This document shows, in pieces, positions 1-10,241 of a stretch of 64,000 nt of DNA. Origin of the DNA: Enoplolaimus lenunculus (lineage: Eukaryota; Nematoda; Enoplea; Enoplida; Thoracostomopsidae); the NCBI GenBank assembly GCA_030248215.1, contig JASANG010000864.1:248001-312000 (forward strand), given 5' to 3'. A program made the position numbers and the translations under genes. Every line of letters begins with the position of its first letter. Within the stretch, counting starts at the first letter, position 1. A model generated the notes under the pieces. That model saw only the letters and a program-made list of their open reading frames with translations. It was not told the origin of the DNA and made no database searches.

Positions 1-252
1 GTACAAGCATGGGCTCGAGCGATTGGTGGTTTCGTTGAATTTGGTGTTTTTGGTAGTTAGGATAGCAACGGGTAGCAAAGCTTCGAAATTTCTACCATTA
101 TTGACGACCAAAATTTAAAGGAGAGACCTGGGTATCAAACTTGAGCCAGAATCCTTGTTTTATTTAGCGTAGACACCGAATTGATGAATTTTAGCTAACA
201 ATAGGTACTCTAACAAATTCTTAAACTTGTTTTGTATATTTCTCAATTTCAG
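1..252 (+). other. Intron of DBX-like gene (5' of first visible exon)
   Basis: No exon is recognisable here. The stretch ends in a pyrimidine-rich acceptor (ttctcaatttcag) whose AG is at 251-252. The following exon begins in split-codon phase: two bases (TG) complete a codon begun in an upstream exon outside the window. The window's first bases (gtacaag) look like a donor site, but this may be coincidence. Confidence 0.6.
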
Positions 253-3200
253 TGTCAAACCAAGCTAACTCTGTGCTACCAACCCAAGCCCTAAATCATC
301 TAATTCGTCCGACAGCGCCTATTCTAAACAGCACGTTACGTCCTACCATGGCACAAGTTGGCCCACCATTTCCGACAGGTCCCGTCGCTCCATTTCCTGC
401 GCATCATCCGTGGCCTGCCGTCGGAGGCCCTCAATTACGACTCAGCGGCGGGCAGCCTGTGAAATCACGGCGTGGAATGCTTCGACGCGCTGTGTTTTCT
501 GATTTTCAACGAAAAGGACTTGAAGAACGGTTTAAAGTTGGTGAAATTATGTATTTTTATTGTTAAGCTTAACGATAGAATTTCAAACTCACAAACTATT
601 GTAATTGCGCAACTCAAAAGTTGCACAGCAACAAGGCAAGTTAAGTTTGAAAAATTGCTAAATTTTGAAACACGCTAAATACCTATTCAAAACTTGCCAG
701 GTCCATCGCTAGCTGGTGATAGGTGGTCGTACTACACACTCATTTGATGATATGGGCGTAAGATGTTTTATAATAGCAAAATAATCTTGGCTAGGTTTAA
801 AATTGGGTTACTGTTGATCGAAGCTTAATTCCAAGCTAAAAAATACAGCCGTACGTCTGAATAGAAGGTGGGCTGTGCCAGCGCACTGCTTATAAGCCAA
901 ACTGGGTCTTTTCCAATTCTTGGCTAATTCCATAATAGCTAAGTAATTATATAGGTATTAAACCAGTTGAGAGTTATATTTAGTCCAAACAATATTCGAG
1001 TTTTCTTGAAGCTATTTACGTATAAATTTTATTCTAGATTCAAAAGTATATTAGCAAACCGGATCGAAAGAAGCTAGCCGATCAACTTGGGCTTAAAGAT
1101 TCGCAGGTAAAGCGCTGGGTATAATGGCCAATATTCCTAAATCTAAACATAATCATAAAAATGAGCTTATACATAAGCCTAAGCCTAAGTCTATGCTAAA
1201 AATAGTCGAAAATTTAACTTTACTGTAGTGTAGTCCCGAATAAAAAACGTTGCGCTCCGGAACTTTACATTTGTCGGCACAACGAAGGTGGTATGTGTTG
1301 TCTTTTGAGCATTGGCGTATCCAGGATTTCATTTCAAGAGGATGTATAAACTTTATCTATTTGTATTTAAAAGGTTTTAGTGTGTGTGAATGGTGATAAA
1401 TATTTTAAAATTCTATGATTGAACAGATTATTTGTCCAATGCTACTTTTAGGATCGTAACAGTAGGTTAAGCGCTTTCCTAAGCCTAAGCCTAAGCGTTG
1501 CAAAAGTGTGTTCCTAAGCATAAGCCTAAGCGTAAGCAAAAAAGGTAATCTAGAATCTAAACCTACTCTTGTATACACTCAAAATAATATTTCTGATATT
1601 TAAGAAAATATTTCGTACATTTAAGAAATATAATTAGCATGGCGCACTTGAAAAGTATTTCTGTTATAACTTAAAAGTTTTCAAAAAAGCTTTGAAATAA
1701 AGTCTGAAAATAAACGTTTTTTTAGAAAACTTATCTTAAATATCAGAAAAACTTTTCAGATTTGCCACAGAAAATACTTTTCTGAATAAATTCAGAAATA
1801 CTTTTTTGTGTGTAGACCCGACAGAAACCTGGACGCCACTCAAAGTAACAGGGGCCGATTATTTTGTCAAACCTATGAAATGGTCTATTTCGCCTGTCTA
1901 CATTTTGTGATTTATCGCCCCATTTGACACGTTTGGTAGATTTCAAGTTTGGATTGAAGCCTAAAATAAAATCGCTGAAAACGCACAAACACCATACCTG
2001 ATAGTTTAAAGTGTTTGGCTTTCGCTTTTGTATTATTGTAGTCGTTTCAGTATTAAAGTAGGCAATTTAGAATATAAATATTTTTAAATAACAAAAACGT
2101 CATTCTGATCCCGGCCCACGTAAAGATCATGGGCGGAACGTTTTTCTGTGGGACTAGAATATAGTAAGCTTAAGCTTTAGACTAACTTTTTGCTTGGCTT
2201 AGGCTTAGGCCTAGGCTTAGGCTTAGGAATGTGCTCATTCTTACGCTTACGAATAAGCTTACAATACTGTTCCGCCCCTGTTCTTTACGTTGGCCCTGAT
2301 CCCTAAGAAGAGAAAAAGATGGCATGATTTAGCTTATTTCCGGGTGTTGCGGGTGTATATTTACCGGTGAAACTTTATAACATTTTAGGTCAAAATCTGG
2401 TTTCAAAACCGTCGAATGAAATGGCGAAACGCAAAAGACCACGGCGCAGAATCGCTGGCCAATGCTTCAGCAGTAGCAGCAGCCACCACAGCTCTCACAA
2501 CTCAGCTATCGCCAACTCCATCTTCCCCTCCAAGCACCAAAGGACTCGCAAGCACTTCGCGAAACGCACAGGATCAAACAGCCACCCCAAGTCAACCAAC
2601 CAAGACTGCTCTCGACCATGTCTCCCCTTTGCATTTCCTCAACTCCGTACCGAACATCAAACAAACTTCAAATCCTACCAATTCCAATGTACCTCATGGC
2701 TCTTGCGCTCAGTCGTCATTAGAAACACTCAGTCAGTTCATAGGTGACCCCACTCGTTTTTCAACTGTGAACGGTACAACCCCAATGAGTAAGTTATCGT
2801 CAACTGTGCCCTTGAAACAAGGCCGAAAACGCAAAACGTCTGGAACACAAACCATCAGGGGCGAATGCGGAGACGGAGATGTACATTCAGACAGCAGTGA
2901 TGGTGACAGTCCGTCGAGTGCGTCGTTTCCGAGCCAATTTGTTTATATGAACCAGTTCATAACAGAAAGCGCAGCACCGATTGGTCATAATAATGACGTC
3001 ACTTACGACAGCGATACCGAAGTTGACGTCATTATGACGTCACCTGGCGATGGCAATAGTTGTGCGTCACCTATTGACACTACGACAGTTACCAATGCGG
3101 TGACGCCGGCATCTCAAATGGTAACGTCATCACATCTATCGATGACGTCGTCAAGTCAGCCGGCGACGGCACTGCTTCAAAGGAAGACGTCACCGTCTCA

Positions 3201-3702
3201 AGCAATGACGTCAAAGTATAAACCAATGGCGTCAATGTCTGAAACGATGACGTCATCGTATAAACCAGCGATGTCGTTATATAAAACAATGACGGCATCA
3301 TCGCTTAATTCCACAGCACCAGGCGTATGTGTAGACAGCTGCGGTACGTCTAACGTCGGGCCACCTGTCGGTAACACGGCTGTTTTTAATAATGGTTCTA
3401 AAATGACGTCATCGTCACCGTCGAATGCTGATATTCTCAACGAACAGATGATGTTAACGGCGGCGCACAGAGCGTGGGAAAATAGTGTTCAGCTTAACAA
3501 ATGGCTTGAAGCTAACGGTATTAACAATAACACAAACGGATTTTGTACGAATTTAATGTTCGCTCCTAAAATGCCCGGAATTGAAGGCGGTTTTGGACTG
3601 CGTGATAATGTGTTGGGAACAATTTTCAATGGATCTACCGGTCACAAGATAGTCGAAACCAAAATGCTTCAGGATAACAATGTTGGGACGTTTGCGAATT
3701 AA
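253..3702 (+). CDS. DBX: DBX-type homeobox transcription factor, 3' portion (three exons)
   Basis: Sequence-specific nuclear DNA-binding protein; Dbx factors specify interneuron progenitors in animals studied. Visible exons are 253-536, 1038-1106 and 2389-3702. The homeodomain is assembled across all three: RRGMLRRAVFSD...GLEERFK, then IQKYISKPDRKKLADQLGLK and DSQ, then VKIWFQNRRMKWRNAK. RRGMLRRAVFSD and YISKPDRKKLA are Dbx signatures. The last intron splits DSQ/VKIW, a classic homeodomain intron site, and all joins are in phase. The first visible exon is partial at its 5' side, so the N-terminus lies upstream. The donor at 537 (gttggt) is weak but gives the right frame. After the homeodomain about 420 residues follow, longer than usual for the family: Ser/Thr/Met-rich, with an acidic patch (SDSSDGDSPSS) and repeated MTSS-like runs. 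An AATAAA at 4273-4278 is a candidate poly(A) signal. Confidence 0.93.
1434..1856 (+). mobile_element. hAT-like MITE family B, interrupted copy
   Basis: Flanked by an exact 8-bp duplication GATTATTT (1426-1433 and 857 bases on, 1857-1864). The left end (gtccaatgctacttttagg) and right end (cctggacgccactcaaagta, then acaggggcc) match the uninterrupted copy at 12458-12636. The interior has runs of CCTAAG. The element was split by a second transposon at 1576-1812. Confidence 0.85.
1576..1812 (+). mobile_element. TA-targeting MITE family G nested in family B
   Basis: Ends are CACTCAAAA...TTTTTTGTGTG, inverted to each other. It is flanked by TA on both sides (1574-1575, 1813-1814). Removing it with one TA restores the family B junction seen intact near 12590. 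A second copy lies at about 10719-10965. Confidence 0.82.
2113..2295 (-). mobile_element. hAT-like MITE family A, 183 bp
   Basis: Perfect 8-bp target duplication CTGATCCC (2105-2112, 2296-2303). Terminal inverted repeats start GGCCCACGTAAAGA and GGCCAACGTAAAGAAC. The interior holds repeated TTAGGC units. It inserted in the DBX homeodomain intron. Confidence 0.88.
2994..3411. promoter_or_regulatory. Cluster of six perfect TGACGTCA (CRE-type) palindromes inside DBX coding exon
   Basis: TGACGTCA occurs at 2994-3001, 3024-3031, 3035-3042, 3206-3213, 3248-3255 and 3404-3411. Several near matches (GACGTCA, TGACGTCG, AACGTCA) lie between them. This is the full-consensus CREB/ATF site. The octamers sit in different coding frames, reading as Met-Thr-Ser, Asp-Val and others, so protein repeats alone do not explain all of them. 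Regulatory activity is inferred. Confidence 0.4.
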
Positions 3703-3763
3703 AATTTTCGTTGAGGTACACCGCAACGATAACAATACATGAAGCTTGCGACAGTACTTTAGG

Positions 3764-3930
3764 CCAGGCGCGTAGCCAGCTCACCTTGCTCGGGGGGGGG
3801 GGGCAAAAAATTTTCAGGAGGGGCATTCAGGGGGTTTCAATGACTTACAAGCAAGATTGAAAATCTTCTAGGGGGCCAAAATTTATTCAGGGGGGATGAG
3901 TTCACCCTGCCCCCCTTGGCTACGGGCTCG
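3764..3930. mobile_element. MITE with GTAGCCA ends, in DBX 3' region
   Basis: The ends cgcgtagccagc and ggctacgggct are inverted repeats around G-rich, C-rich arms and a conserved core (cttacaagcaagattgaaaa). Relatives are at 13525-13616, 15508-15676 and 45748-45865. It lies just past the DBX stop codon and so is probably transcribed as 3' UTR. Confidence 0.7.
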
Positions 3931-5225
3931 ACGTAGTCTCATGGTAAATTGGAAGCACAACGGGATATATGTTTAGTTGGAGTACTGTATTTTTTGTATA
4001 ATGGTAAAATTTGATTCTGTGTGATTGGTGTGAAAATTATGTTTTGCAACCATGTTGCGAAACAGGTTCCAAGTATAAAGTGTTAAAGTTTAGGTGTTTG
4101 CTTGGCATTAATAGCAGTGGCGGATGTGGATAATTTTGAAAGAATGCCGCGCATACTATGTAAAAGTGAAAAAATTGCAAGCAAAGCGAACGAGAAACCA
4201 AATGCATTTTTTATAGGGGACTCGTTTCGTTTTGCCCACAAAAAAGATTCCAACTCACGCAAAGACTGTATTAATAAAATTGCTGTGATTGAGGCTTAAG
4301 CTTTAGTTTAACCTGATATTGTGGTATAATCGTAATACAAAACGATGGTTTTGATTTCTGTTGGGAGGCCAGGCTTGTCAGAACTGCACGGTCAGAAGGA
4401 CCCGTTTTTCCGAGTGCTGTGAATACTGTAGTGACTCGAATAAGAGAGTGTGGGGTAATAAGAGGGGGTCCCCATTTTGAGTGCCAATCAATAGGAGTCC
4501 GTATCCCTAATACGAGTCTGTAAGCGGATAGCGTCCCTAAATCCTAATTTGAGTCAATGAAGGTCAGTTATTCCGAATTGTAGTGATGCGGGCTCGTTAT
4601 GAGCTAAATCAGTTATGGTTCAACTTTAAGCCTCTGTTTACCAATACCTAAGTTTGCCCCATACTGAGTTATGAAGTTTAGTTAAAATAACCATTGGCTT
4701 AGGCGTCAACTTAGAAATAAGCTTTCATGTTACAGCACTGTTCAATACATTGCCTCTTAAAGGCAACATAGCGTTTTGACGTATAATAAATTTTTATCAA
4801 CGCCACTTAACTTGTGAGAAAACCCTGCAAGTAAAATCGCGTGATTTTTGATATTAATTTATATCCAGTACCGCTTTTAAAGTCGACCACTGTTTTGACA
4901 GTATTTACTAGTCAGCAAGAGTGGATAACCGCTGTTTAACAAGAGTGTGCAACTGGGTACATTCTGTGTAGAAAAGAATGTACCCGGCACGCATTGCGTT
5001 TTTGCCATACTCCCCCTTTATTTACAACGGGGACAACCGGTGCGAGCCATCATGCTTGCCTTATAGTTTAATTTAGAGGTGGGGGATCGGCCAAAAACGC
5101 AACGGCCGGTGGTACATTTTGTATCATGCGGGATCGCAAGCTGAGTTGTACACTCTTGTCATTATTCACTCTTGTTATCAGTTAACCCTTAAGTCATCAT
5201 TGAGCCACCGCTCTGAAATCCAGTA
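3931..5225. other. Spacer downstream of DBX with one transposon fragment
   Basis: No coding exon was recognised. About 4426-4600 matches the left arm of the family H element described at 50957-51402 (same run of ccgtatccctaat and gtaagcggatag). The remainder is AT-rich sequence without visible structure. Confidence 0.5.
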
Positions 5226-5464
5226 CACAGTAAATTTCAGTGAGTTGATTTTAACTCAGAATGAGTTGAATTTACTTTGTCTGAGTTAGGACTATCAGAA
5301 CTCAGAAATCTGCTTCAATTCAACTCATTCATAATTTATTAATCAACTCGGCCCAGAGTGAGAATCGACTCAACTCAGAGTCAGTTAATGTTTACTGATA
5401 TTTATTCAGAAATAACTTAACTCGCTAGCTGAATTGATTAATCAACTCATTGGAATTTACAGTG
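5226..5464. mobile_element. TA-targeting MITE family D, 239 bp
   Basis: Terminal inverted repeats CACAGTAAATTTCA / TGGAATTTACAGTG are flanked by TA (5224-5225, 5465-5466), as for Tc1/mariner-derived MITEs. The interior repeats GAGTTGA/CAACTC motifs in both orientations. A decayed copy is at about 13305-13510. Confidence 0.8.
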
Positions 5465-5735
5465 TACGATATTTTTAATGCTCAAATTTGAAGCTTAATT
5501 TGTCCATTTGTCACCGTTTGCGCACTGAAAGAGTGCTCTAAAATCTGCGAACACATCGCTACTTTAAATTGAACTGGTTTCAAATTTCAAACCGATATTT
5601 AAAATGTTTATTGTTTACATATCGATTTTGAGTGATACATCTGCATGGTACTTTAAACCTGTATATTAATATGTTACTGGGGAGTTAAGTGCTTTAGAAA
5701 ATATCGATTAATGTAAACAATGGAAGTGTGGAAAC

Positions 5736-5923
5736 CAGTGGCGGATCCAGGATCTCAAAATGGGGGGGGGGCAAAATTTCACAGGTATAATAAACTTATT
5801 TTTGACCCATACTGTAGTGACCGAAATACAAGGGGGGTCCCCATTTTGAGTCCCAATATAATTTTTGTCGAGATGCTGTTGGGGGGGGCACGGCCGGGGT
5901 GCCCCCCCGTGGATCCGCCATTG
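5736..5923. mobile_element. hAT-like MITE with CAGTGGCGGATCCA ends
   Basis: The ends CAGTGGCGGATCCA and TGGATCCGCCATTG are inverted repeats. Flanks GTGGAAAC (5728-5735) and GTGGAAAG (5924-5931) are an 8-bp duplication with one mismatch. The arms are poly-G/poly-C. It produces open frames on both strands that are not genes. Confidence 0.8.
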
Positions 5924-6066
5924 GTGGAAAGAACTTTACAAATAAAGCGAAATTTTAGCAAAGCGAGTCCATGATGGCTTCCGAGAATACTATACTGAAT
6001 ATAAAGAACAACAAAACGTTTCTCAAAAGTTCGAAATCTTACGTCCTGATACTGAGGTTACAGCCA

Positions 6067-6255
6067 ACAGTGCGGGCGGAAGTGTCCCCAAACCCCCAAT
6101 TGGGTAGCCTCGACGCATGAAGAACTTACTTTGGCAAGTTTAAAAATTATTCGCTAACCGTACGAAGTTATGCAGTTGTATACCATTTTATTAGGGGGCC
6201 CCTTTGGACCTGTTTGGAGCGGCCCGACTATCTTAACGCCGTCTCTGACAGCCAA
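6067..6255. repeat. Dispersed repeat with GCGGGCGGAAG end
   Basis: Shares its start (gcgggcggaagtg), middle (ggacctgtttgg) and end (ttaacgccgtctctg) with 63239-63425. The ends are roughly inverted. Class unknown; probably a DNA element. Confidence 0.5.
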
Positions 6256-6504
6256 ATTTTTTCTGTTGACATTAGCTATACTCTGTATTGTTTGAAATAC
6301 AGTAGATATTCCGTAGATTTTTCATAAACAAATGCCCTGGAAACAGTTCAAAAACAGCTGAGATATTTTTTGGAATAATACCAAACGAGTTTCACAAGCT
6401 GGTGTTTTCCGTTAAGCAACTGTTTAAAAAGGCAGTATCTCAACATCATCTGCTATAAACAAATTGGTTATGATTGTCGACACTAACGTTTTTTCTGCTT
6501 GACC

Positions 6505-6620
6505 TAATCGGCCCATGTAAAAATCAGCGGCGAAACGTTTTTCGGTAGAACTGCAATAGCTTAAGCTTTAGACTAATTTTTTAGCCTAAGCTAGGCGTAG
6601 GCTTTTAGGTTTTGGAGTAT
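6505..6620 (-). mobile_element. Truncated family A MITE
   Basis: One end (cggcccatgtaaaaatcagc), the gaaacgtttttc block and the cttaagctttagactaat block match family A. The second end is missing. Confidence 0.65.
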
Positions 6621-8098
6621 GCATACATATATGTATATGCATATATACATAAATTCCATTATAATCACAAAATCAAATACAATTGCTTGTACTAGACTGC
6701 GTCCGGTAATTCCTGTACAAATTATAAATTATATTTCCATGTTTTCAACATATTTTATATTTACTTTTTGACTTAACGCTCTTTTGTTCAAGTATTGCTC
6801 TATTTGAGAGCATTAATGGTCTAGGACGAGTAACAACTATAAGACATAATGGGACTAATTAGTAATTATAGACTTTGTTAATTTATAGTAATTAACACAC
6901 TAAGAAAAGCTAATATATCAAAGATTGCTAAAAAAAGTGACCTATGAAATTGTGTACAGTTGTACATTTCTGGTGCAATTTAGTCCTAAGCCTACTTAAG
7001 TTTTACACCAAAATCTAAAAATTGCGAAAACTATGGCGAAAATGTAGACACACAAAACAAAAATGCCTGAGAATCAAGAAATATTGCCAGAAATTTAAGT
7101 CCTGATGCAGACTACAGACATGTATGTCTTGAATTTCAGACTTTTATTTGTAAAATTTTTCAAAAATATAGCTCTGGAAATGTTCAAACGTCAAAGTCTG
7201 AAATTTAACACTTTATTTCATAAATGATCAAGGGAAACATTTATGAAATATAAGACAAATATTGCTAAAAATAAGGCTTTGTCTAAAATCTAAAACAAAT
7301 ATATCTGAAATAAAAGGTCTGTCGTGCTGATTTTGCACAACTAGTTTACATTCTTTAAAATCAGAAAATTAATTTTTGAATATAAGCAACTTGCTTGAAA
7401 GGAACAATTCAGTTTTTTATGAATTAGCAAAAGTAATTTGTAATAAATATATCTGCAACATTTATGTTTTAACCATTTCAGGTACAAGGTTATTTATTTA
7501 TTAATGTCCCAAATTCCAGCCAGTTTAGTCTTGAAAATTCAATAAAGTAAAAGGTTTGACATTTCGAAATAATTTTCATCGCGTACAAATGCAATTCGGT
7601 GTAACTCGACTTTTAAATTTTCTGGTTTAACCGGGTAATTACGTCATTTTAATCTATGCTTATTTGTTAAAAAAGTTTATATTTTGAAATGTTTGTATAG
7701 CAAATAAGCATAGATTTTGGAAGTTACCACCTGTGTAACTACCTGCAGTTAATATAAAACGGCCGGCAAATTTGGGCAATAGATTAAAATTCCGTTAATG
7801 CTTGACTCTATTCCATTGCGGTTTCTGAAGTGTTTGTAATAAATTGTAGGCAGTGAGAATTTATCAGCAACATCTTTTGGCCAAATTAAAATAGTCGGAA
7901 AGTAGTATTCAGCTCCAAAAATGGCTTGAAGCTAACAGCATTAAAGCTTTATTTCTAGGTTATGCTAAATGTTTCGAGAATAAGGGTTCTGAAAGCTAGC
8001 ATAACAGTCGTAGTAATTGAAATTTAAATCACAAAGGTTTAACCTAAATTAATTAAATATATTTTCTCATTTTTACACTGTTTTAGTGGAAATTTTAG
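6621..8098. other. AT-rich spacer with a DBX-derived fragment
   Basis: No gene is seen. 7897-7946 resembles DBX coding sequence around 3477-3526, sharing an aaatggcttgaagctaac core. The rest is AT-rich with no clear repeat ends. Confidence 0.45.
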
Positions 8099-8515
8099 GA
8101 CCCATATTCTCACATTCATATAGCATCTATCACCAATTAGTAATTTGTTTTCAAACGAACGAAATGTTGCAATCTTAAAATTTGCACCGAAGTAGAGTAA
8201 ATCGAATGCAACAAATTTGTGAATTTCAAGCGTAAAAATTTCTATGGTTCGAAAGTTATAAAACCTGTCACCAACTGGTAGGTGCTACATACATTTGAGG
8301 GTCCATGTATAGAAGAGGGCCGGAACACTAGTATAAGCATATTCCTAAGCCTAAACCTAAGCCTAAACCTAAGCGTAAGGATGAGCCTATTCTAAGCCTA
8401 AATCTAAGCCTAAGCCTAAGCAAAAAATTGGTCTAAAGCTGAAACTGACTCTATTATAGCCCACGGAAAACGATCCGGCCCTGTTCTATACATGGGCTCA
8501 TTTGAGAATACGACG
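8099..8515. mobile_element. Family E inverted-repeat element, carrying a nested family A MITE
   Basis: The left end (cccatattctcacattcata) and right end (ggtgctacatacatttgag...aatacg) are inverted relative to each other, as in the copy at 61092-61312. The right end is split by a family A element at 8300-8498, so family E is the older. Confidence 0.65.
8300..8498 (+). mobile_element. hAT-like MITE family A, 199 bp, nested
   Basis: Perfect 8-bp duplication CATTTGAG (8292-8299, 8499-8506). Terminal inverted repeats read GGTCCATGTATAGAAGAGGG and, inverted, AGCCCATGTATAGAACAGGG. The interior has many CCTAAG/CCTAAA units. Confidence 0.88.
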
Positions 8516-8779
8516 TTAGCTATTAACACCGTTGGTGGTGGTTAAGTCAAATTTTAATTTCACGGGTTTTAACATCGCGACCGACAATGTAGTACTAAAT
8601 CATATGCAGGCGTACAGGAATCAAAATTTAATTTATGTTTAGTCGACTGTGAAATTGCTTATTTGCTAAAATTTAAATATTATTAACTTTATACGCTTAT
8701 CAGTGCGTTCGATTTTATATATGTTCCCCTTTGGTGTATGCTCTTGCTACTTTCAGCACAGAGCTGTATGCTACCCACA

Positions 8780-9535
8780 GGTAAACGCAGGACGGGTAAG
8801 GTAATTATGACGGGGGTATACCTGTGAATTTCAAAGCGCAGGTAAGAATTTGTGATTTTTTTATCCGCCTAAAAGTTTCGTAAAATAATTGAAACCAGAA
8901 TATGTATAGAAAAACTTGAATTTTTAAACTGTTCGCACCGTATGAGTGAAAAATGAGTATCACATCCTTGAAATGTCCTGTTTCAATCGGAAAGCGTTTA
9001 AAGTTTTTTAATGGCAGCAACAATATCTCTCTTTGCATTTGCCGACATTCTCGCCTTTCTATAGAGATTTTGATTTTCCTTGGCTTGGAACAATAGTTCA
9101 CAAGTATTCTGAATGAAATTTTATGACAAATTGCAACAAAACCATGCGTGGTTATACACTCTTAAATTACAATGTTTTTGTACAGACAAGAATGTTTTGA
9201 TTCACTGATCACCCGTCTACAAACAAAATAGTTTTAACAGTGATAGGTGTAATGTGCAATATTATTCGGTGTTATATTTTTTGCTCAATGGTTGTTTTGA
9301 ACGATACTAACAAAGAGTTTTTAAACGTAAATCTAGCCAGTAAAATTAATACACTGAACAATTACACAATTGTATTGAACGCAGAAAAAACTATGACGGG
9401 TAAAGTCTAATGTAAAGGAATTTTGCGGGAGTAAAGGCAGATGACGGGTAAAAAATTTTGCGCGGGTAAGAATGCAAATTGCAAGGATAAAGCGCAGCGT
9501 GGGTAAAAATCCTACCCCTCTTACACCTCTGATTA
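8780..9535. repeat. Element with repeated CGGGTAA/CAGGTAA ends (family I)
   Basis: Both ends are rich in GGGTAAG/GGGTAAA units: 8780-8850 (gacgggtaagg, cgcaggtaag) and 9390-9535 (gacgggtaaa, gcgcgggtaag, gcgtgggtaaaa). A related element is at 19428-19815. About 540 bp between the ends is AT-rich and non-coding. Class undetermined. Confidence 0.45.
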
Positions 9536-9602
9536 CAGATACTAGACAGTTTAATTACGTCTTTGACTAGCGTTGGTCGGGTTTCTAAAAATATACTTCG
9601 AA

Positions 9603-9785
9603 CGTCCACATAAAGATCAGGGGCGAAACGTTTTTCTGTGTGACAGCAATAGCGCACCCTTAAACTTTAAACTAATTTTTTACTTAGGCTTAGACAAACG
9701 TATCAGCGTATTCTTACGCGTAGGCTTAGGCTTACGAATATACTGATACTACTGTTACTGTCCTGTTCTATACATTGGCCTATTA
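9603..9785 (-). mobile_element. Family A MITE, diverged copy
   Basis: The ends cgtccacataaagatcaggg and ctgttctatacattggcc, plus an internal cttaggctta block, match family A. No clean target duplication was confirmed. Confidence 0.7.
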
Positions 9786-10241
9786 GCCTAACCACTTATA
9801 TTAAAACAGGGTTGTTTTATATTTATATAGACAGACTAATGTTAGCCGGTTTAAGACATATATTGAGAACGGAATAAATTTCGCAACCGACAATTGCAGC
9901 AATTGTGTTTTCAAACCTACTCAATGAAAACTTTAATTTTGGATTCAGTTCAGTTTATAAAATTAATTTTGTTTGCCAACAACCGGCCCCCTTTAGACCG
10001 GATTCCCTGCAACTGGGTGCGGGTCAGTGACGCTAAGCCACTGCCGGAAAAGACTTGGATGGGCCCCCAAAAATTTCTGCTGTGGCGGCCGCTTGCGATG
10101 ATCAAAATATTTTTTTTCAATTGTGAATTTTCCAATTTTAAAATTTTGTTAGGGGTTGCGGCCCGTCTTTAAGCTGAGCTCCCAAAAATGGGACGTATGG
10201 GGCATAACTGCTCTGGCCTTGCGCTAAGCGCAGCCGTGAGT

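Larger units (their letters stand above)
1107..2388 (+). other. DBX intron inside the homeodomain, filled by three miniature transposons
   Basis: Intron of 1,282 bases between the DSQ and VKIW codons. It holds one hAT-like element (1434-1856), itself interrupted by a TA-targeting element (1576-1812), and another hAT-like element (2113-2295). Each is listed separately. Confidence 0.85.

Noticed and set aside
1500-1540. Telomere or interstitial telomeric tract, because of CCTAAG repeats
   Set aside because: Runs are short, imperfect and always inside MITEs with target duplications; they do not mark a chromosome end or fusion.
3089-3440. Two antisense open frames across the DBX last exon
   Set aside because: They mirror the TGACGTCA-rich coding sequence and show only repeat-like MTS/DDV residues; the sense frame has the homeodomain.
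5720-5974. Open frames on both strands near 5.8 kb
   Set aside because: They run through a hAT-like MITE with poly-G/poly-C arms.
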